DNA from: an uncultured Clostridia bacterium
GTDB lineage: Bacteria > Bacillota > Clostridia > RUG12999
NCBI GenBank assembly: GCA_934792465.1
Contig: CAKVOK010000003.1
Location: forward strand, 1 to 64,000
Length of the DNA stretch: 64,000 nucleotides
Direction of reading: 5' to 3'
The notes beneath the pieces were generated by a model. It worked only from the letters and a program-made list of their open reading frames with translations. It did no database searches and was not told the origin of the DNA. Shown piece by piece: positions 10,401 through 19,599 of the stretch (the first letter of the stretch is position 1; every line of letters starts with the position of its first letter). A program made the translations under genes and the position numbers.

Positions 10401-13400
10401 ATAACGGAAGATTTCGTTTATGAAGTGAAGTTTAAACCGAATACGGTTGAAGATAATCAGGAAGTCGGTATATATCTGTATGATAACTGGAGTAATAAAC
10501 AAAATTTCGCTGTTGTCGGCAAGGGTAATAATTATATTATCGTAAATCATGACGGAAACACGACAGGCTGGCCGCAGATTATACCGAATGCAAAAGGCTA
10601 TGTTTTTCTGAAAGCGGAAAAGAGTGACGGAGAGTATATATTCTCGTACAGCTCGGACGGCGTGAACTACACGGAAAAATTCCGAAAGAAGTTTGACTTT
10701 GAAAGTGTGCATTTCGGAATGTATGCACAATATACGCAGAAAGGCAGCGCATATCCGACAACGGAGGAGGATTCCAAAAACTTTACGGCAAGCTTCGATT
10801 GGGCGAGAGTTTATAAAAAACGTCCGCTGTCGGATCAAAAGACAATTAACGTGCTGCCCGAGGACAAGGAAGATTCATCCGCACTTTACATTACGTCCGT
10901 AACACCGCGCGAAAATATAAAAGCGGGGCAGAGTCTTAATATTAAGTTTAATAATAAGCTTGCGGATATACCGATATTTAGTATATCGAAAAACAATAAG
11001 GTTGTTATGAACCTCGGAAAAGGAAAGGAAAATGCGGACGGGACATATTCCGCGGTCATACCGCAGGATGCGAAAATGGAGGAGAACGAGATATATACGC
11101 TTTATGCGGAATCGAAAGATATATACGGAAACGAAGTCAAAAACAATGCCGGATTCCGTACATACAAAGCGCTGCCCGTGGATTCGGACACGGCAAATAA
11201 GTATGACGGATATGTGTATGACGTATATAAAAGCGAGGAATTTAATGACGGCAAGCTTCCGAACGGCAGAAAAGGTGCTTTCCTTTCGGTAAGCGACGGA
11301 AGTATGTGGGTCGAGCTGAACGAAAGGCAGGAAGCGTTTGATACTGCGGAAACGGATATTGACGGAGATTTTGTCGCAGAAACAAGAATATATATAGATG
11401 AAGCTATGCGAAGCCATGACCAGAATCTTGTGCTTAACCTGATAAGCGGCAATAAGAAAATTCAATGCGAGTGGAGAAACAACGACAGTGCGGGATATTT
11501 GTTTACCACGAAAATAGGCAGCGGAGATGTCGATTGGCCGGTTCTGGATGCGAACAGACAAATTAAAGAGCTTTATATAAAGGTATCGAGAAAAGGAAAT
11601 AATGTTGAAATATCAAGTTCTTCAGACGGGAAAAGCTGGACTGTTATGCGCAAAGGAGAGCTGGACGGAGCAATCACGGGAATACAGGTCGGAGGCTACG
11701 GCGGCGTGAACGGTTTGGCGGGTGCTTACGATTATATAAGGGTATATGTCCCGCAAATAAGCGGTCCGAAGCTCGACAGGAAAGAACTCACAAGCGGTGC
11801 ATACACCGTAACGGCACAAGCAGATATAACGGATTTCGTCGGAGAAAAATCTGCGGTTTTGATTGTTGCGCTGTACAAAAAGAGCGGAACGGCAAAGCAG
11901 CTTGTTGAATGCGGGTCGGCTTCGGCAGAAAAAATTATCGGCACAAAGCGAATTGAAGCGAGTATAGACGTGAACATAGATAATCCGCAGGATTATGAAA
12001 TCAAGACGTTTTTGTGGGATTCGCTGCAAAGTATGCGGATATTAAACGCAGAACGGGGAAAAGTGAAGGGCGTACGAATTTCGGACGTTGTTTTCGGCGA
12101 TACCGGAGTTGTGAATGCATGGGTGGATGGCAATGCCGCCCATGCAGCCGTTACTGTAACCGATATAAACGGCAATTTAATATATATTGATGAAGCAGAT
12201 TCGGAAAAACTTGAATTTATGCCGGGACCGAATGCGGAAAACGGTATGTACAGTCTGAAAGTATGCGGCGACGGGGAAATTTTGCAAAAGGATTTTAAAT
12301 ATATAAAGAATACCGGCAAAATTATGGAAGAAATTAATGCTGCGTTGGGCGAAACGGATTCTGCAAGGCTTAAAGAAATTGTTAAAGCAAACAGCGATAT
12401 TTTTGATTTATCGTACGAATCAAAAATCAGCGATACTGTTTTTGCTTATTTGAAACAGGGCGAAAACTATAGCGGAATAGACATATTCTGCAATGAACTG
12501 GACGTTGCTGTAACTTTGGAAGAACTTGCGGCGGCGGAAACGGCGGCGCAAATCATGCAGCTGACCGAAAAAAGCGATATATTCGATAAAGACCTTGCGG
12601 ACGAGGTATCGGACAAGGCGAAAATATATGAGATAATGAAAAACGATTCAAGACGAAGCACGATAACGGCGCAAAAACGCAATATTGCGGAAAAGGTGTA
12701 TCGCTCGGCAATAGGGATAAGCCTTATTAATGAAACGACAACGGAAAGCAGAAGTGCGGTTAAAAATATTCTTGAAAAATATAAAGAAGATTTTGAATTG
12801 CCGAAATACGATTTGAGCGAAAGCGAGAGAGAAAAAATTGCATTTAAGCTTGCGGGATTCGTGATAGGCGGCGGAAAGACAGAAACGCATAGCGGGCTTA
12901 AAGAGAAGCTGGACGGATTTGTTGCGGAACTGAAGAATGAGAATAAAGGCACATCGACGGGCGGCGGAACGAGTTCGTCCTCCGGCAAAGGCTCGCTTAT
13001 GCAGCTTCCGACGGATATAAGCAAGGTTGCGCCGAATAAGGACTACTTTGCGGATATGGGAAGTGTACCTTGGGCAATAGAATATATAAATTATTTATAC
13101 GAAAACGGTATTGTAAACGGCACGGGAAACAGAACGTTTTCTCCGTTGGAAAACGTTACGAGAGAGCAGTTTGTGAAAATGATTTGTATAGCATACGGTA
13201 TAGAAAAGCGTACGGACAAAAATTATTTTGCCGACGCAGACGAAACGGCATGGTATACGCCGTATATAAACGGTGCGAAAAAGTCGGGAATCGTAAACGG
13301 TATATCGGATACGGTATTCGGAGTGGGCGAGAACATCACACGAGAGGATATGACGGTTATAATGCTCCGTGCGGCAGAGCTTTCGGAAACGATATTTATA

Positions 13401-13583
13401 TCAGATGAAACCCCGGATTTTGAAGATTCGGACAGTATAAGCGCATATGCACGAAAATATGTCGCCTATGCACAGAAGCATGGCATTGTAAACGGTACGG
13501 GCGAAAGAAAGTTTGAACCGAAAGCGTATGCAACACGTGCCGAAGCGGCGAAAATGATAGGTGCGGAAAGGAAAAGAAGGTGA
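7410..13583 (+). CDS. Giant S-layer-anchored glycosidase-like multidomain protein
   Basis: The protein has 2057 residues. The start is ATG 7410, 9 nt after GGAGGA, although the frame opens at 7380. Order of parts: signal peptide 1-30; CuAO-N-like about 31-134, more degenerate than in neighbours; glycosidase-like barrel about 137-665 with GLWVDNYSVWDNF near 396; glutaminase-like domain about 665-810 (VKNGGRLVITG); ConA-like domain about 938-1140 with YVPGANSSEN; Ig-like Big_5-type domain about 1159-1253; second ConA-like domain about 1263-1449; beta-rich region to about 1630; helical stalk about 1630-1843; Ser/Gly linker; three SLH repeats about 1876-2050 (GIVNGTGNRTFSP, GIVNGISDTVFGV, GIVNGTGERKFEP). 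It is a paralogue of the 332-3127 product with binding domains and an anchor added. It is probably displayed on the cell wall beside its importer. Activity is inferred. Confidence 0.82.
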   Translation: MKKRIISLITLIACLACSICTSVVSADEADTDIYIDGNLVCRGQQGKIPVCVTFEAMGYDVRFENGKAYITDGMENYVFESGKSEAKVNGAEISVGSAAELKDGDLIIDANAIKDILKIGVAVSDSKTVISTYDKDDWWYKYPTQAVESYSAGVGSAATNGNYGADFGWGSYTQRLSYEEYKDNISRQKSSGKKLLGYMEGSGTVGTYALGFETEPNDSYKNYFRQDSKLGLKAAKRPSINIWGLDYYRDNAEELAKYPIKKYTGIHSTINSEDIAKPYYTLDKSGYEDVTYPNGDSAEGYLEEAEELPYPLNAKFYDAMCAKGLDGTLYTEFEHTYTGDGESETEKLQRQGLSYFKTSGGDKTYFGFANMSKDTAAPFWKSYNRQSMKNMVKFGLDGLWVDNYSVWDNFSKPSNSYGNWSEYEFNKYLKNTFSAEELNNMGISDTECFNIREYMKNSGKAATDSEWLNDRIWTAYKIFKKNAGSEYLKNIYRSAKEESQNKADGFAVMGNDVNLFNHGWVQSGWLDMCGTETPIYALPMLGNGIGRVDEGGRLGVLYKTYSQTAKGPYSAPWVYVREYADKTELGKVWLAEAFANGSVIKKADDTAGSPGSHLWLNDFISRYEKDLAPRYEAADIAVVYSPLTQLADAFPNDFLTDGESSNYHYHGVLGFEHAMIDANVPFKILPEWKLNKTTAKLYKTIVVPNVEVMDDETVEVLKNYVKNGGRLVITGSAAMRKGEDGQFEIRNQNPLSEYFGIDLNSGSHAGERYSVSSSPTFTEIAAESGSIAYSPEPVGYGYYTNKSHRETMRSAITEVLGAAANDIINAGGIAPSINTYVWKNAGGTKTYIDVVNCNADAVNDTVTEAENVTFEVAPPKEGLKVSARVISPDDENAEVTAVYNENSGKYEITLPHLKVYSIVILDESGADKPDNPPEPVPELDGYDYAENLSDEFNGENDKYVWVNEQLHNADISDGHLNIHSYVPGANSSENIMYTKEGITEDFVYEVKFKPNTVEDNQEVGIYLYDNWSNKQNFAVVGKGNNYIIVNHDGNTTGWPQIIPNAKGYVFLKAEKSDGEYIFSYSSDGVNYTEKFRKKFDFESVHFGMYAQYTQKGSAYPTTEEDSKNFTASFDWARVYKKRPLSDQKTINVLPEDKEDSSALYITSVTPRENIKAGQSLNIKFNNKLADIPIFSISKNNKVVMNLGKGKENADGTYSAVIPQDAKMEENEIYTLYAESKDIYGNEVKNNAGFRTYKALPVDSDTANKYDGYVYDVYKSEEFNDGKLPNGRKGAFLSVSDGSMWVELNERQEAFDTAETDIDGDFVAETRIYIDEAMRSHDQNLVLNLISGNKKIQCEWRNNDSAGYLFTTKIGSGDVDWPVLDANRQIKELYIKVSRKGNNVEISSSSDGKSWTVMRKGELDGAITGIQVGGYGGVNGLAGAYDYIRVYVPQISGPKLDRKELTSGAYTVTAQADITDFVGEKSAVLIVALYKKSGTAKQLVECGSASAEKIIGTKRIEASIDVNIDNPQDYEIKTFLWDSLQSMRILNAERGKVKGVRISDVVFGDTGVVNAWVDGNAAHAAVTVTDINGNLIYIDEADSEKLEFMPGPNAENGMYSLKVCGDGEILQKDFKYIKNTGKIMEEINAALGETDSARLKEIVKANSDIFDLSYESKISDTVFAYLKQGENYSGIDIFCNELDVAVTLEELAAAETAAQIMQLTEKSDIFDKDLADEVSDKAKIYEIMKNDSRRSTITAQKRNIAEKVYRSAIGISLINETTTESRSAVKNILEKYKEDFELPKYDLSESEREKIAFKLAGFVIGGGKTETHSGLKEKLDGFVAELKNENKGTSTGGGTSSSSGKGSLMQLPTDISKVAPNKDYFADMGSVPWAIEYINYLYENGIVNGTGNRTFSPLENVTREQFVKMICIAYGIEKRTDKNYFADADETAWYTPYINGAKKSGIVNGISDTVFGVGENITREDMTVIMLRAAELSETIFISDETPDFEDSDSISAYARKYVAYAQKHGIVNGTGERKFEPKAYATRAEAAKMIGAERKRR

Positions 13584-13588
13584 TAGAA

Positions 13589-16426
13589 ATGCGTAAAAAC
13601 GCTATGTTGAAAACGTTTGTCCTGATATTTTTGTGTATGCTTGTCAAATCGGGAGTATCGGCATTTTCAGATGTTGATGATGAAGCTGTAGGACTCTTGG
13701 CGCAGCTGAAAATCATAGAGGGATATTCGGACGGCAGCTTCAAACCGGACAGCAATGTTACACGTGCGGAAAGCGTTGCAATGCTTATGAAGCTTCGGCA
13801 ATTCGAGGGTTGCTCCGGAACGTGCGGATTTGCTGATGTTTCGCCGAATCATTTTGCATATGACGCCATAGGCAGGGCAGAATCCGCAGGGATTGTAAAC
13901 GGCGGCGAAAACGGAGATTTTGTACCGGACAGCAGCGTGACGTCGGACGAGTTTATAAAGATGCTTGCGGTAACACTGGGATACGGCGATGTGGCACAGG
14001 TATACGGAGGTTATCCTTTGGGATACCGAAAGATTGCAAACGATATTTCTTTATATGACGGAGTGAAAGTGTACGGCGATACGGCACTGACACGTGTTCA
14101 GACGGCAAGAATGCTTTATAATGCGATTAACGCACCGATTGCCGTAAAATCGGAAATATCCGGAGAAAATATAAAATACAGCTTTGACAAAAACAATACG
14201 GTGCTTTATGAAAGCTATAATACGGTAAAGAAAAAAGGCGTATTAAAGGCAACGTCATATGCGGCGGCAGACGGGCTGGCACCTGCCGGAAAGAAGAATA
14301 TACGCCTCGACAATACGGTGTATGCAACCGAGAATACGGACGACCCGTATGAAATTCTGGGCGACAACGTAAATCTGTATTATAATGAGGATAGTCAAAA
14401 GGCTGTATACATATACAGAACGAAAGAGAACGGAATTATTATAAAGTCGGAAGATATAACGGGATTTAAAAATAATATACTGACTGCGGAAACGGACGGC
14501 AGAGAAAAGGAATATAAAATTTCGCCGTATACGGCAGTCATATACAACGGGAAATCTCAGATGGATTTTTCCGAAAATATGATGACGTTTCATTATGACG
14601 GCGGCAATTACCGGACATACGGCAGTATAAAGCTTTGCGACAGCGATGAGGACGGCATATATGAATGTTCGGTAATAACGGAGTATGATAACCTGTATAT
14701 ATCGAATATAGATAAAACAAACAAAAGCGTCTATGATAAATATGCCAAGAAAACGCTTTCGTTTGACGATGATGCGGACGTTCTGAATATATACAGACGC
14801 AGCGGTGAAAAAATTACTTTTGATGAGCTTGAAACAGATTGTATACTGTCATATGCAAGGAGTCTTGACGGAAAAATTTTAAATGCATATCTGTGCGGCG
14901 ACCTTGCGGAGGGAAAAATAACTTCCGTGGATGATGACGAGGTAATTGCTGACGGAGAAAAATACAGGGTGGCAGGCAGCTACCTCAAAAATGCGGCGGC
15001 AAATGATGAACTTGATATGCCGTCACCGGGGATATACGGGACGTATTATCTTGACAAGGAAAATCAGATAGCCATGATTCAAACCGTATATATGGGAGAA
15101 TACGCATATTTGTTCAGTATGGGAAAAGGCGAAAACAAAAAGGCTCAGATGAAAGTACTTACCGAATCGGGCAAGAAAGAAATTTTTACCTTTGCGGATT
15201 CCGTGAATATAAAGGTCGAAAACGAATCGGATTCTTCCGTGATTGCGGCGGCAAACGTAAGCGAGAGCAGCATTGCGGACGAGGATTTGCCGGAAAAAAT
15301 AAAGAATGTAATCTATGAAAACGGCAGCATTAAAGGCGGCATCGTTAAAATTGAGAAGAATACGGACGGCAAGGTTAATAAGCTTTCGATTCCAATGCCG
15401 GTATATGAAAACGAAAAGGCACGTACGATAGACGGTCTGCAATATACGTTTGAAAATTCAATATACGGCATGAGCTTCAGCGGCGTATGTTTTAATATTG
15501 TGCGAAACAACGGCAAGTGTGATATAAAACAATCGGTGACAAAGCCGGGAACAACGCTTACAAAAAATAAAACTTATGATAATGTATCTTTGTATGATGT
15601 TTCCTCATTGGGTGTTGCGAGAATTATGGTTACCGTGCGCGATATATCCGGTGCCGATGTTACGGAGGACGGAGCGGTTATAGATTCGTTTATGAATCCT
15701 ACCGTTATAGACAGTGTTTCGGTTATATTGAACGATGACGGCGAGCAGACGACGGAGATAACCGGATATACAGACGGCAAGAAAGTAGGGCCTTTTTCGG
15801 CATACGACGGCGAAACGTGCGATAATGTTGCAAATTCGCACTATTCCTCGAATGCCGGGAACGGAATACACGGTGTGAAGATGTCCGAGCTTAGACCCGG
15901 CGATATAATACAATATATGCAAAATTCACAGGGGCAAATTACGAATATCCGTGTGCTGTTCAGAGTGAAGGACGATATATACGGCACCTCTTACGGCGAT
16001 TACAGGACGTTCGGAAAGATGTTCTATTATCCCTCGACGACAACGGTGGACGGAGATAATATATCAAACAGACGTGCGGTTTCACCGGAGGATAAAGACC
16101 CGATAACACAGGACGTAAACGCACAGGTGACGTGCTTTTCGGGATTTGTGCAGGACATAGACAAAGAAGCGCTTGTATTCAATGCTTTTGCGGATTTTGA
16201 GGGCAGAGAAAGGGCAGACGGCGGCGGAGTATATGAGAAGTCGGATATAGAGAAATGGAATAGGCTTTATATATTCGGAAAAGATATAAAGGTATATATC
16301 GTAGATACAAAGAAAAACAGCGCAGACAGAGTGAAAGAGGCAACAAAAGACGATATAAAACAAGGCGATAAGGTTGTTGCATTTTCGGGTTGGCGCAGGC
16401 TTGACAAATTATATATAATAAAGTGA
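13589..16426 (+). CDS. Large secreted protein with N-terminal SLH repeats
   Basis: The protein has 945 residues. ATG 13589 follows AGAAGG by 8 nt and starts a signal peptide (1-26). SLH repeats lie at about 27-190: FSDVDDEAVGLLAQLKIIEG, FADVSPNHFAYDAIGRAESA, and a degenerate third repeat. The remaining 750 residues are beta-rich, with many short repeats of the type D-D-G-I-YECSVITEYD. I recognise no named catalytic domain there. The protein at 36028-38739 has the same plan and similar landmarks (GYPLGYRKIA/GYPKGYVAVA, SDEDGIYE/SDDDGITD, GDIIQYMQ/GDIFQYDT), and each sits directly after a C-terminal-SLH gene. The role is probably structural: an S-layer scaffold or surface receptor for the importer. 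Confidence 0.75.
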   Translation: MRKNAMLKTFVLIFLCMLVKSGVSAFSDVDDEAVGLLAQLKIIEGYSDGSFKPDSNVTRAESVAMLMKLRQFEGCSGTCGFADVSPNHFAYDAIGRAESAGIVNGGENGDFVPDSSVTSDEFIKMLAVTLGYGDVAQVYGGYPLGYRKIANDISLYDGVKVYGDTALTRVQTARMLYNAINAPIAVKSEISGENIKYSFDKNNTVLYESYNTVKKKGVLKATSYAAADGLAPAGKKNIRLDNTVYATENTDDPYEILGDNVNLYYNEDSQKAVYIYRTKENGIIIKSEDITGFKNNILTAETDGREKEYKISPYTAVIYNGKSQMDFSENMMTFHYDGGNYRTYGSIKLCDSDEDGIYECSVITEYDNLYISNIDKTNKSVYDKYAKKTLSFDDDADVLNIYRRSGEKITFDELETDCILSYARSLDGKILNAYLCGDLAEGKITSVDDDEVIADGEKYRVAGSYLKNAAANDELDMPSPGIYGTYYLDKENQIAMIQTVYMGEYAYLFSMGKGENKKAQMKVLTESGKKEIFTFADSVNIKVENESDSSVIAAANVSESSIADEDLPEKIKNVIYENGSIKGGIVKIEKNTDGKVNKLSIPMPVYENEKARTIDGLQYTFENSIYGMSFSGVCFNIVRNNGKCDIKQSVTKPGTTLTKNKTYDNVSLYDVSSLGVARIMVTVRDISGADVTEDGAVIDSFMNPTVIDSVSVILNDDGEQTTEITGYTDGKKVGPFSAYDGETCDNVANSHYSSNAGNGIHGVKMSELRPGDIIQYMQNSQGQITNIRVLFRVKDDIYGTSYGDYRTFGKMFYYPSTTTVDGDNISNRRAVSPEDKDPITQDVNAQVTCFSGFVQDIDKEALVFNAFADFEGRERADGGGVYEKSDIEKWNRLYIFGKDIKVYIVDTKKNSADRVKEATKDDIKQGDKVVAFSGWRRLDKLYIIK

Positions 16427-16436
16427 GGTAAAAAGT

Positions 16437-17633
16437 ATGAAAAGAAAAATTACGGCATTATTTGCAATTTTGGTACTGGTAATGGGAACAATCGGTGTAT
16501 CGGCAGCGGAGGATAGGGTTTATATTGCGGACGATTACGAATCGTATGAAGTCGGCAAGGATTATAAAATGGGCATTAATATGTCAGACCTTTATGCCGG
16601 CTGGGAGGTAGACAACAATGTAATGAAAGTGGAAAAAAATCCGTTTGACGAAAGCTTCGGAAACAGTATGCTTATCGACAGAACGGCTTTGTACAGCAAC
16701 TGGGATTTGAATACGCTGTTTAAGACAACGGAAGAAACAGTTTTGCTGGATATGCAGATAGGCATTAAAAAGCTTAAAGAGATTACGGTTTTCGGCTATT
16801 TTGACGCGAAGGGCGGAGATGAACGAGGCGAGCAGCGTCAGTTGCTGTGGTTTAGTGATTATAACGGACGTTATGTAATGAAAGTCGGCGCAGATTCGAT
16901 AGACACAACGAAAGATTTGAAAAAGAGAACCATGAGCAGACTTACACTTGCATTTAAAATGGACGAGGACAAAGGCGCAAAAGTGCGTGTATATCTTGAC
17001 GGAGAAGCTGTTTGCGGCTATACGCCGATAGGAATAAAATCGAATTCGTTTGTAAGGTTCTGCATCGACGGTTGGGTATGCGGAACGGGAAACGAGGTTT
17101 ATATAGATAATCTTGCGGTTGTAGGATTGTCGGGAACCGTTGAAGAGTATTTTGCCAAAGCATTCCCGAAATCAACGGCTGTGCCGTCACAGACGATCAG
17201 CGAACCGACAAAAGGCGAAGAAAAAGAACCGGAGATAAAAGATGAACCGAAAGAGGAATTTAAACCGGAAAAAGACCCGAACGGAAATATAAATGTATAT
17301 CTGGACGGCAAAAAACTGGAGTTTGATGTAAATCCTGTTCTGATGAACGACAGAACGCTTGTGCCTATGAGAAAAATTTTCGAAGCTATTGGCGCAGATA
17401 TTGAATGGAATGATGAAACTCAGACGGTTGTCGGCAAAAAAGAAAACAGGATTGTGAAAATCAAAATAGGTTCGGAAAAGGCGACAATCGGAAGTGAAAT
17501 TGTAACTCTGGATCAGCCGGCGGTTCTTGTGAATGACCGCACAATGGTGCCGGTACGTGTAGTGAGCGAAGGACTCGGACTTGATGTCAACTGGGACAAT
17601 GAAACCGAATCGGTTATTATAAAAAGTAAGTAG
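16437..17633 (+). CDS. Secreted ConA-like plus CuAO-like protein
   Basis: The protein has 398 residues. A signal peptide (1-24) is followed by a ConA/LamG-like beta-sandwich (about 26-235; DDYESYEVGKDYK at its start, EVYIDNLAVVGL at its end). A charged Glu/Lys/Pro linker (about 250-285) leads to a C-terminal CuAO-N-like domain (about 287-397) with NDRTLVPMRKIFEAIGA and NDRTMVPVR. This looks like a carbohydrate-binding module carried on the same attachment domain as neighbouring proteins. It is the last gene of operon 1; AGGTAAAA lies before ATG 16437. No clear terminator follows until the hairpins from 17746 on. Confidence 0.75.
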   Translation: MKRKITALFAILVLVMGTIGVSAAEDRVYIADDYESYEVGKDYKMGINMSDLYAGWEVDNNVMKVEKNPFDESFGNSMLIDRTALYSNWDLNTLFKTTEETVLLDMQIGIKKLKEITVFGYFDAKGGDERGEQRQLLWFSDYNGRYVMKVGADSIDTTKDLKKRTMSRLTLAFKMDEDKGAKVRVYLDGEAVCGYTPIGIKSNSFVRFCIDGWVCGTGNEVYIDNLAVVGLSGTVEEYFAKAFPKSTAVPSQTISEPTKGEEKEPEIKDEPKEEFKPEKDPNGNINVYLDGKKLEFDVNPVLMNDRTLVPMRKIFEAIGADIEWNDETQTVVGKKENRIVKIKIGSEKATIGSEIVTLDQPAVLVNDRTMVPVRVVSEGLGLDVNWDNETESVIIKSK

Positions 17634-17690
17634 AAAAAAGAATGGGACTATAGCAAAATGCACAGACCGCATAAAGCAAGAAAATGCCGA

Positions 17691-17877
17691 TATACCGGTA
17701 TAAGTGAGAACACTCAAATGTACAAAATGAATTAAAACAGATGTTGAAATTCGTTCGAGAACGAATTTCTAAAATAAATATTGCTTTATGCTATGAACAA
17801 ACTTCGCCACTCGACGTATACACATACGCCTTCGGGTACCAAAAGCAAGGACGTAGCCTTGCTTTTGCTCAGTTTGT
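17691..17877. repeat. Cluster of hairpins between convergent operons
   Basis: The 17634-17957 gap has no convincing gene. It holds a 12-bp palindrome TATACCGGTATA (17691-17702), a perfect 11-bp stem (17746-17756 with 17759-17769), and nested inverted repeats: ACAAACT/AGTTTGT (17797-17803, 17871-17877) around a perfect 10-bp stem (17841-17850 with 17857-17866). It may be a folded RNA 3' end or a dispersed intergenic element. Confidence 0.55.
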
Positions 17878-17909
17878 CCATTCTGCACTATTTTTCTAAA
17901 GCCCCAAAA

Positions 17910-17947
17910 GAGGGTGCTGCAAAACAATTTCGTTTTGCAGCACCCTC
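17910..17947. terminator. Bidirectional terminator between operon 1 and the regulator gene
   Basis: A perfect 16-bp GC-rich stem (17910-17925 with 17932-17947) with a 6-nt loop is followed on + by TCTTTTCTGTTT and on minus by CTTTTGGGGC. It lies 10 bp beyond the stop of the minus-strand regulator and probably ends both convergent transcripts. Confidence 0.8.
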
Positions 17948-17957
17948 TCTTTTCTGT

Positions 17958-19589
17958 TTATCGGCTGTATTTCAGGCGGTATTCCTGCGGAGATATTTTG
18001 AACTGCTTGCGGAAACGTATAGAAAAATACGATGATGTAGTAAAGCCGAGAGATTCTGCGATTTCAAGTATTTTAAGGTCGGTATTTTTCAAAAGCACGG
18101 CAGCTTTTTCCATTTTCATTTTTTCTATATATGATGAAATATTCATTTTTTCGAATTGCTTAAAATATCGTGACAGGTAAAAAGGATTAAGTCCTGCCAT
18201 ATCGGAAAGGGCATTTAGCGACAGATCGCCGTCAAGATGTGTTTGTATATATTCTTTAAGGCGGCGTATTATCTGTGACGAAATTTCACGGTCGTCGCTG
18301 TTCGCCGTTTCGAATATTATATCCGCAGCATGAAGCAGGGCGGATTTTGCCTCCTGCCATGAGGGAAAATGCGAAATATCCGTGATTTCGAGCAGATTTA
18401 CTTTAAAGGATATTTGTTCAAACAGCTTGTTTATATTTACAAAATGAATAAGCTCATTTACAATTGTGTAATAAAATTCGATAACGACGGGAGATGAAAT
18501 ATATTTTGTACTGTCAAACGGCAAAGTCATTTTGTTTATAAGATTGAAAAATTCATCACGGTAGCCTGAGGAGAGATATTTTTTCAGATGCGGTATGTGG
18601 TACTCCCATTCGGCTACAAGGTCGGAAAATTTTGAATAGCTGTTTTCGATGAACTTGTCCGATATATCAATTGACTGTTCAGTCAGAATAGCTCCGTCAA
18701 ATACAACGCTGCCGCGTTCGAGAAGGTTTTCGAGAACACAGTAGTTTTCGAGAAATGAAGAAAGCGGTGTGCATTTGCTTGAAACGGCAAAGGTGATTTT
18801 TTTGCCGTATTTGTTGAACAAAAGTTCCTGGATTATTTCGAGCGTGTCTTTGACATACGGGACAGATGCCGTTTCGTTTCCGAGGCTGTAGTCGAGATTT
18901 TCTTTTTCCTGAAAAATCCATACTGGTATATTTCCGTTAAGAAAGAAACAGCGGGAAAAGAGGTTTGAAATATATTTGCCGATAAGCGAATCTACATGAG
19001 TTATAAGCGTAACCGTTGTTTCAAGGTCGTATTCGGCGGTTTTGCCTATTACGGTGATTACGGGCAGATCCGGAACTATTTCCGTGCCTTTGAAAATACT
19101 GCGGAGATTTGTGCCGCCGGATTTTGTTATCGAAAACATCATGTCACGAATAAATGCAGAACGTATAAATTCCGATATACCGATGCTCTCCGAACCGCTT
19201 AGCGAATGAGATTGGTTTATGTTGTGAACAGCCTTGTTTACGGCGGAAAAAAGTGCGTCGTCGCTTTCGGTTTTCAGAATATAGTCGGCAACATTGCATT
19301 TGATTGCGGAAATGGCATAATCGGCTTGTTTAAATCCCGTGAGAAAAATAACCTGGCACAGCGGCCAGCGCTGAGAAATCGTCTGAGCAAGCTTTATACC
19401 GGAAGTTCCGGGCATTTTAATATCCGATATTACAATGTCTATTCTCATTCGGCTCATAAAACCGAGAGCATCGAGAGAAGAATAGCACGTATGAATATCA
19501 AGCTCCGTAAAGTTTTCATTCGACAAAAGGGTATCTTTCAAACCGTCTGCAATGATAGGTTCATCATCTACTATAAGTAATCTGTACAT
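17958..19589 (-). CDS. YesN-type response regulator, AraC-family output
   Basis: The protein has 543 residues. The receiver domain is 1-125, with acidic residues D8-D9 (IVDDEP) and phosphoacceptor D56 (ISDIKMPG). The usual Lys-Pro is replaced by Lys-Thr at 106-107 (YILKTES). The long middle region of about 300 residues is typical of the YesN family. The C-terminal AraC double helix-turn-helix (about 440-540) carries LSLNALSDMAGLNPFYLSRYFKQ (split motif) and ends FKISPQEYRLKYSR. The gene lies 10 bp after its kinase and shares a promoter with it. It likely activates the operons starting at 332 and 21472 through the 21-bp-period direct repeats. Confidence 0.92.
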   Translation of the reverse strand: MYRLLIVDDEPIIADGLKDTLLSNENFTELDIHTCYSSLDALGFMSRMRIDIVISDIKMPGTSGIKLAQTISQRWPLCQVIFLTGFKQADYAISAIKCNVADYILKTESDDALFSAVNKAVHNINQSHSLSGSESIGISEFIRSAFIRDMMFSITKSGGTNLRSIFKGTEIVPDLPVITVIGKTAEYDLETTVTLITHVDSLIGKYISNLFSRCFFLNGNIPVWIFQEKENLDYSLGNETASVPYVKDTLEIIQELLFNKYGKKITFAVSSKCTPLSSFLENYCVLENLLERGSVVFDGAILTEQSIDISDKFIENSYSKFSDLVAEWEYHIPHLKKYLSSGYRDEFFNLINKMTLPFDSTKYISSPVVIEFYYTIVNELIHFVNINKLFEQISFKVNLLEITDISHFPSWQEAKSALLHAADIIFETANSDDREISSQIIRRLKEYIQTHLDGDLSLNALSDMAGLNPFYLSRYFKQFEKMNISSYIEKMKMEKAAVLLKNTDLKILEIAESLGFTTSSYFSIRFRKQFKISPQEYRLKYSR

Positions 19590-19599
19590 TATATGCTCC

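Noticed and set aside
332..17633. Copper amine oxidase activity
   Set aside because: Only the small N-terminal-type domain is present, without the catalytic domain or copper-binding histidines.
17781..18035. 84-residue reading frame across the hairpin cluster
   Set aside because: It translates palindromes and the terminator and has no ribosome site or domain.
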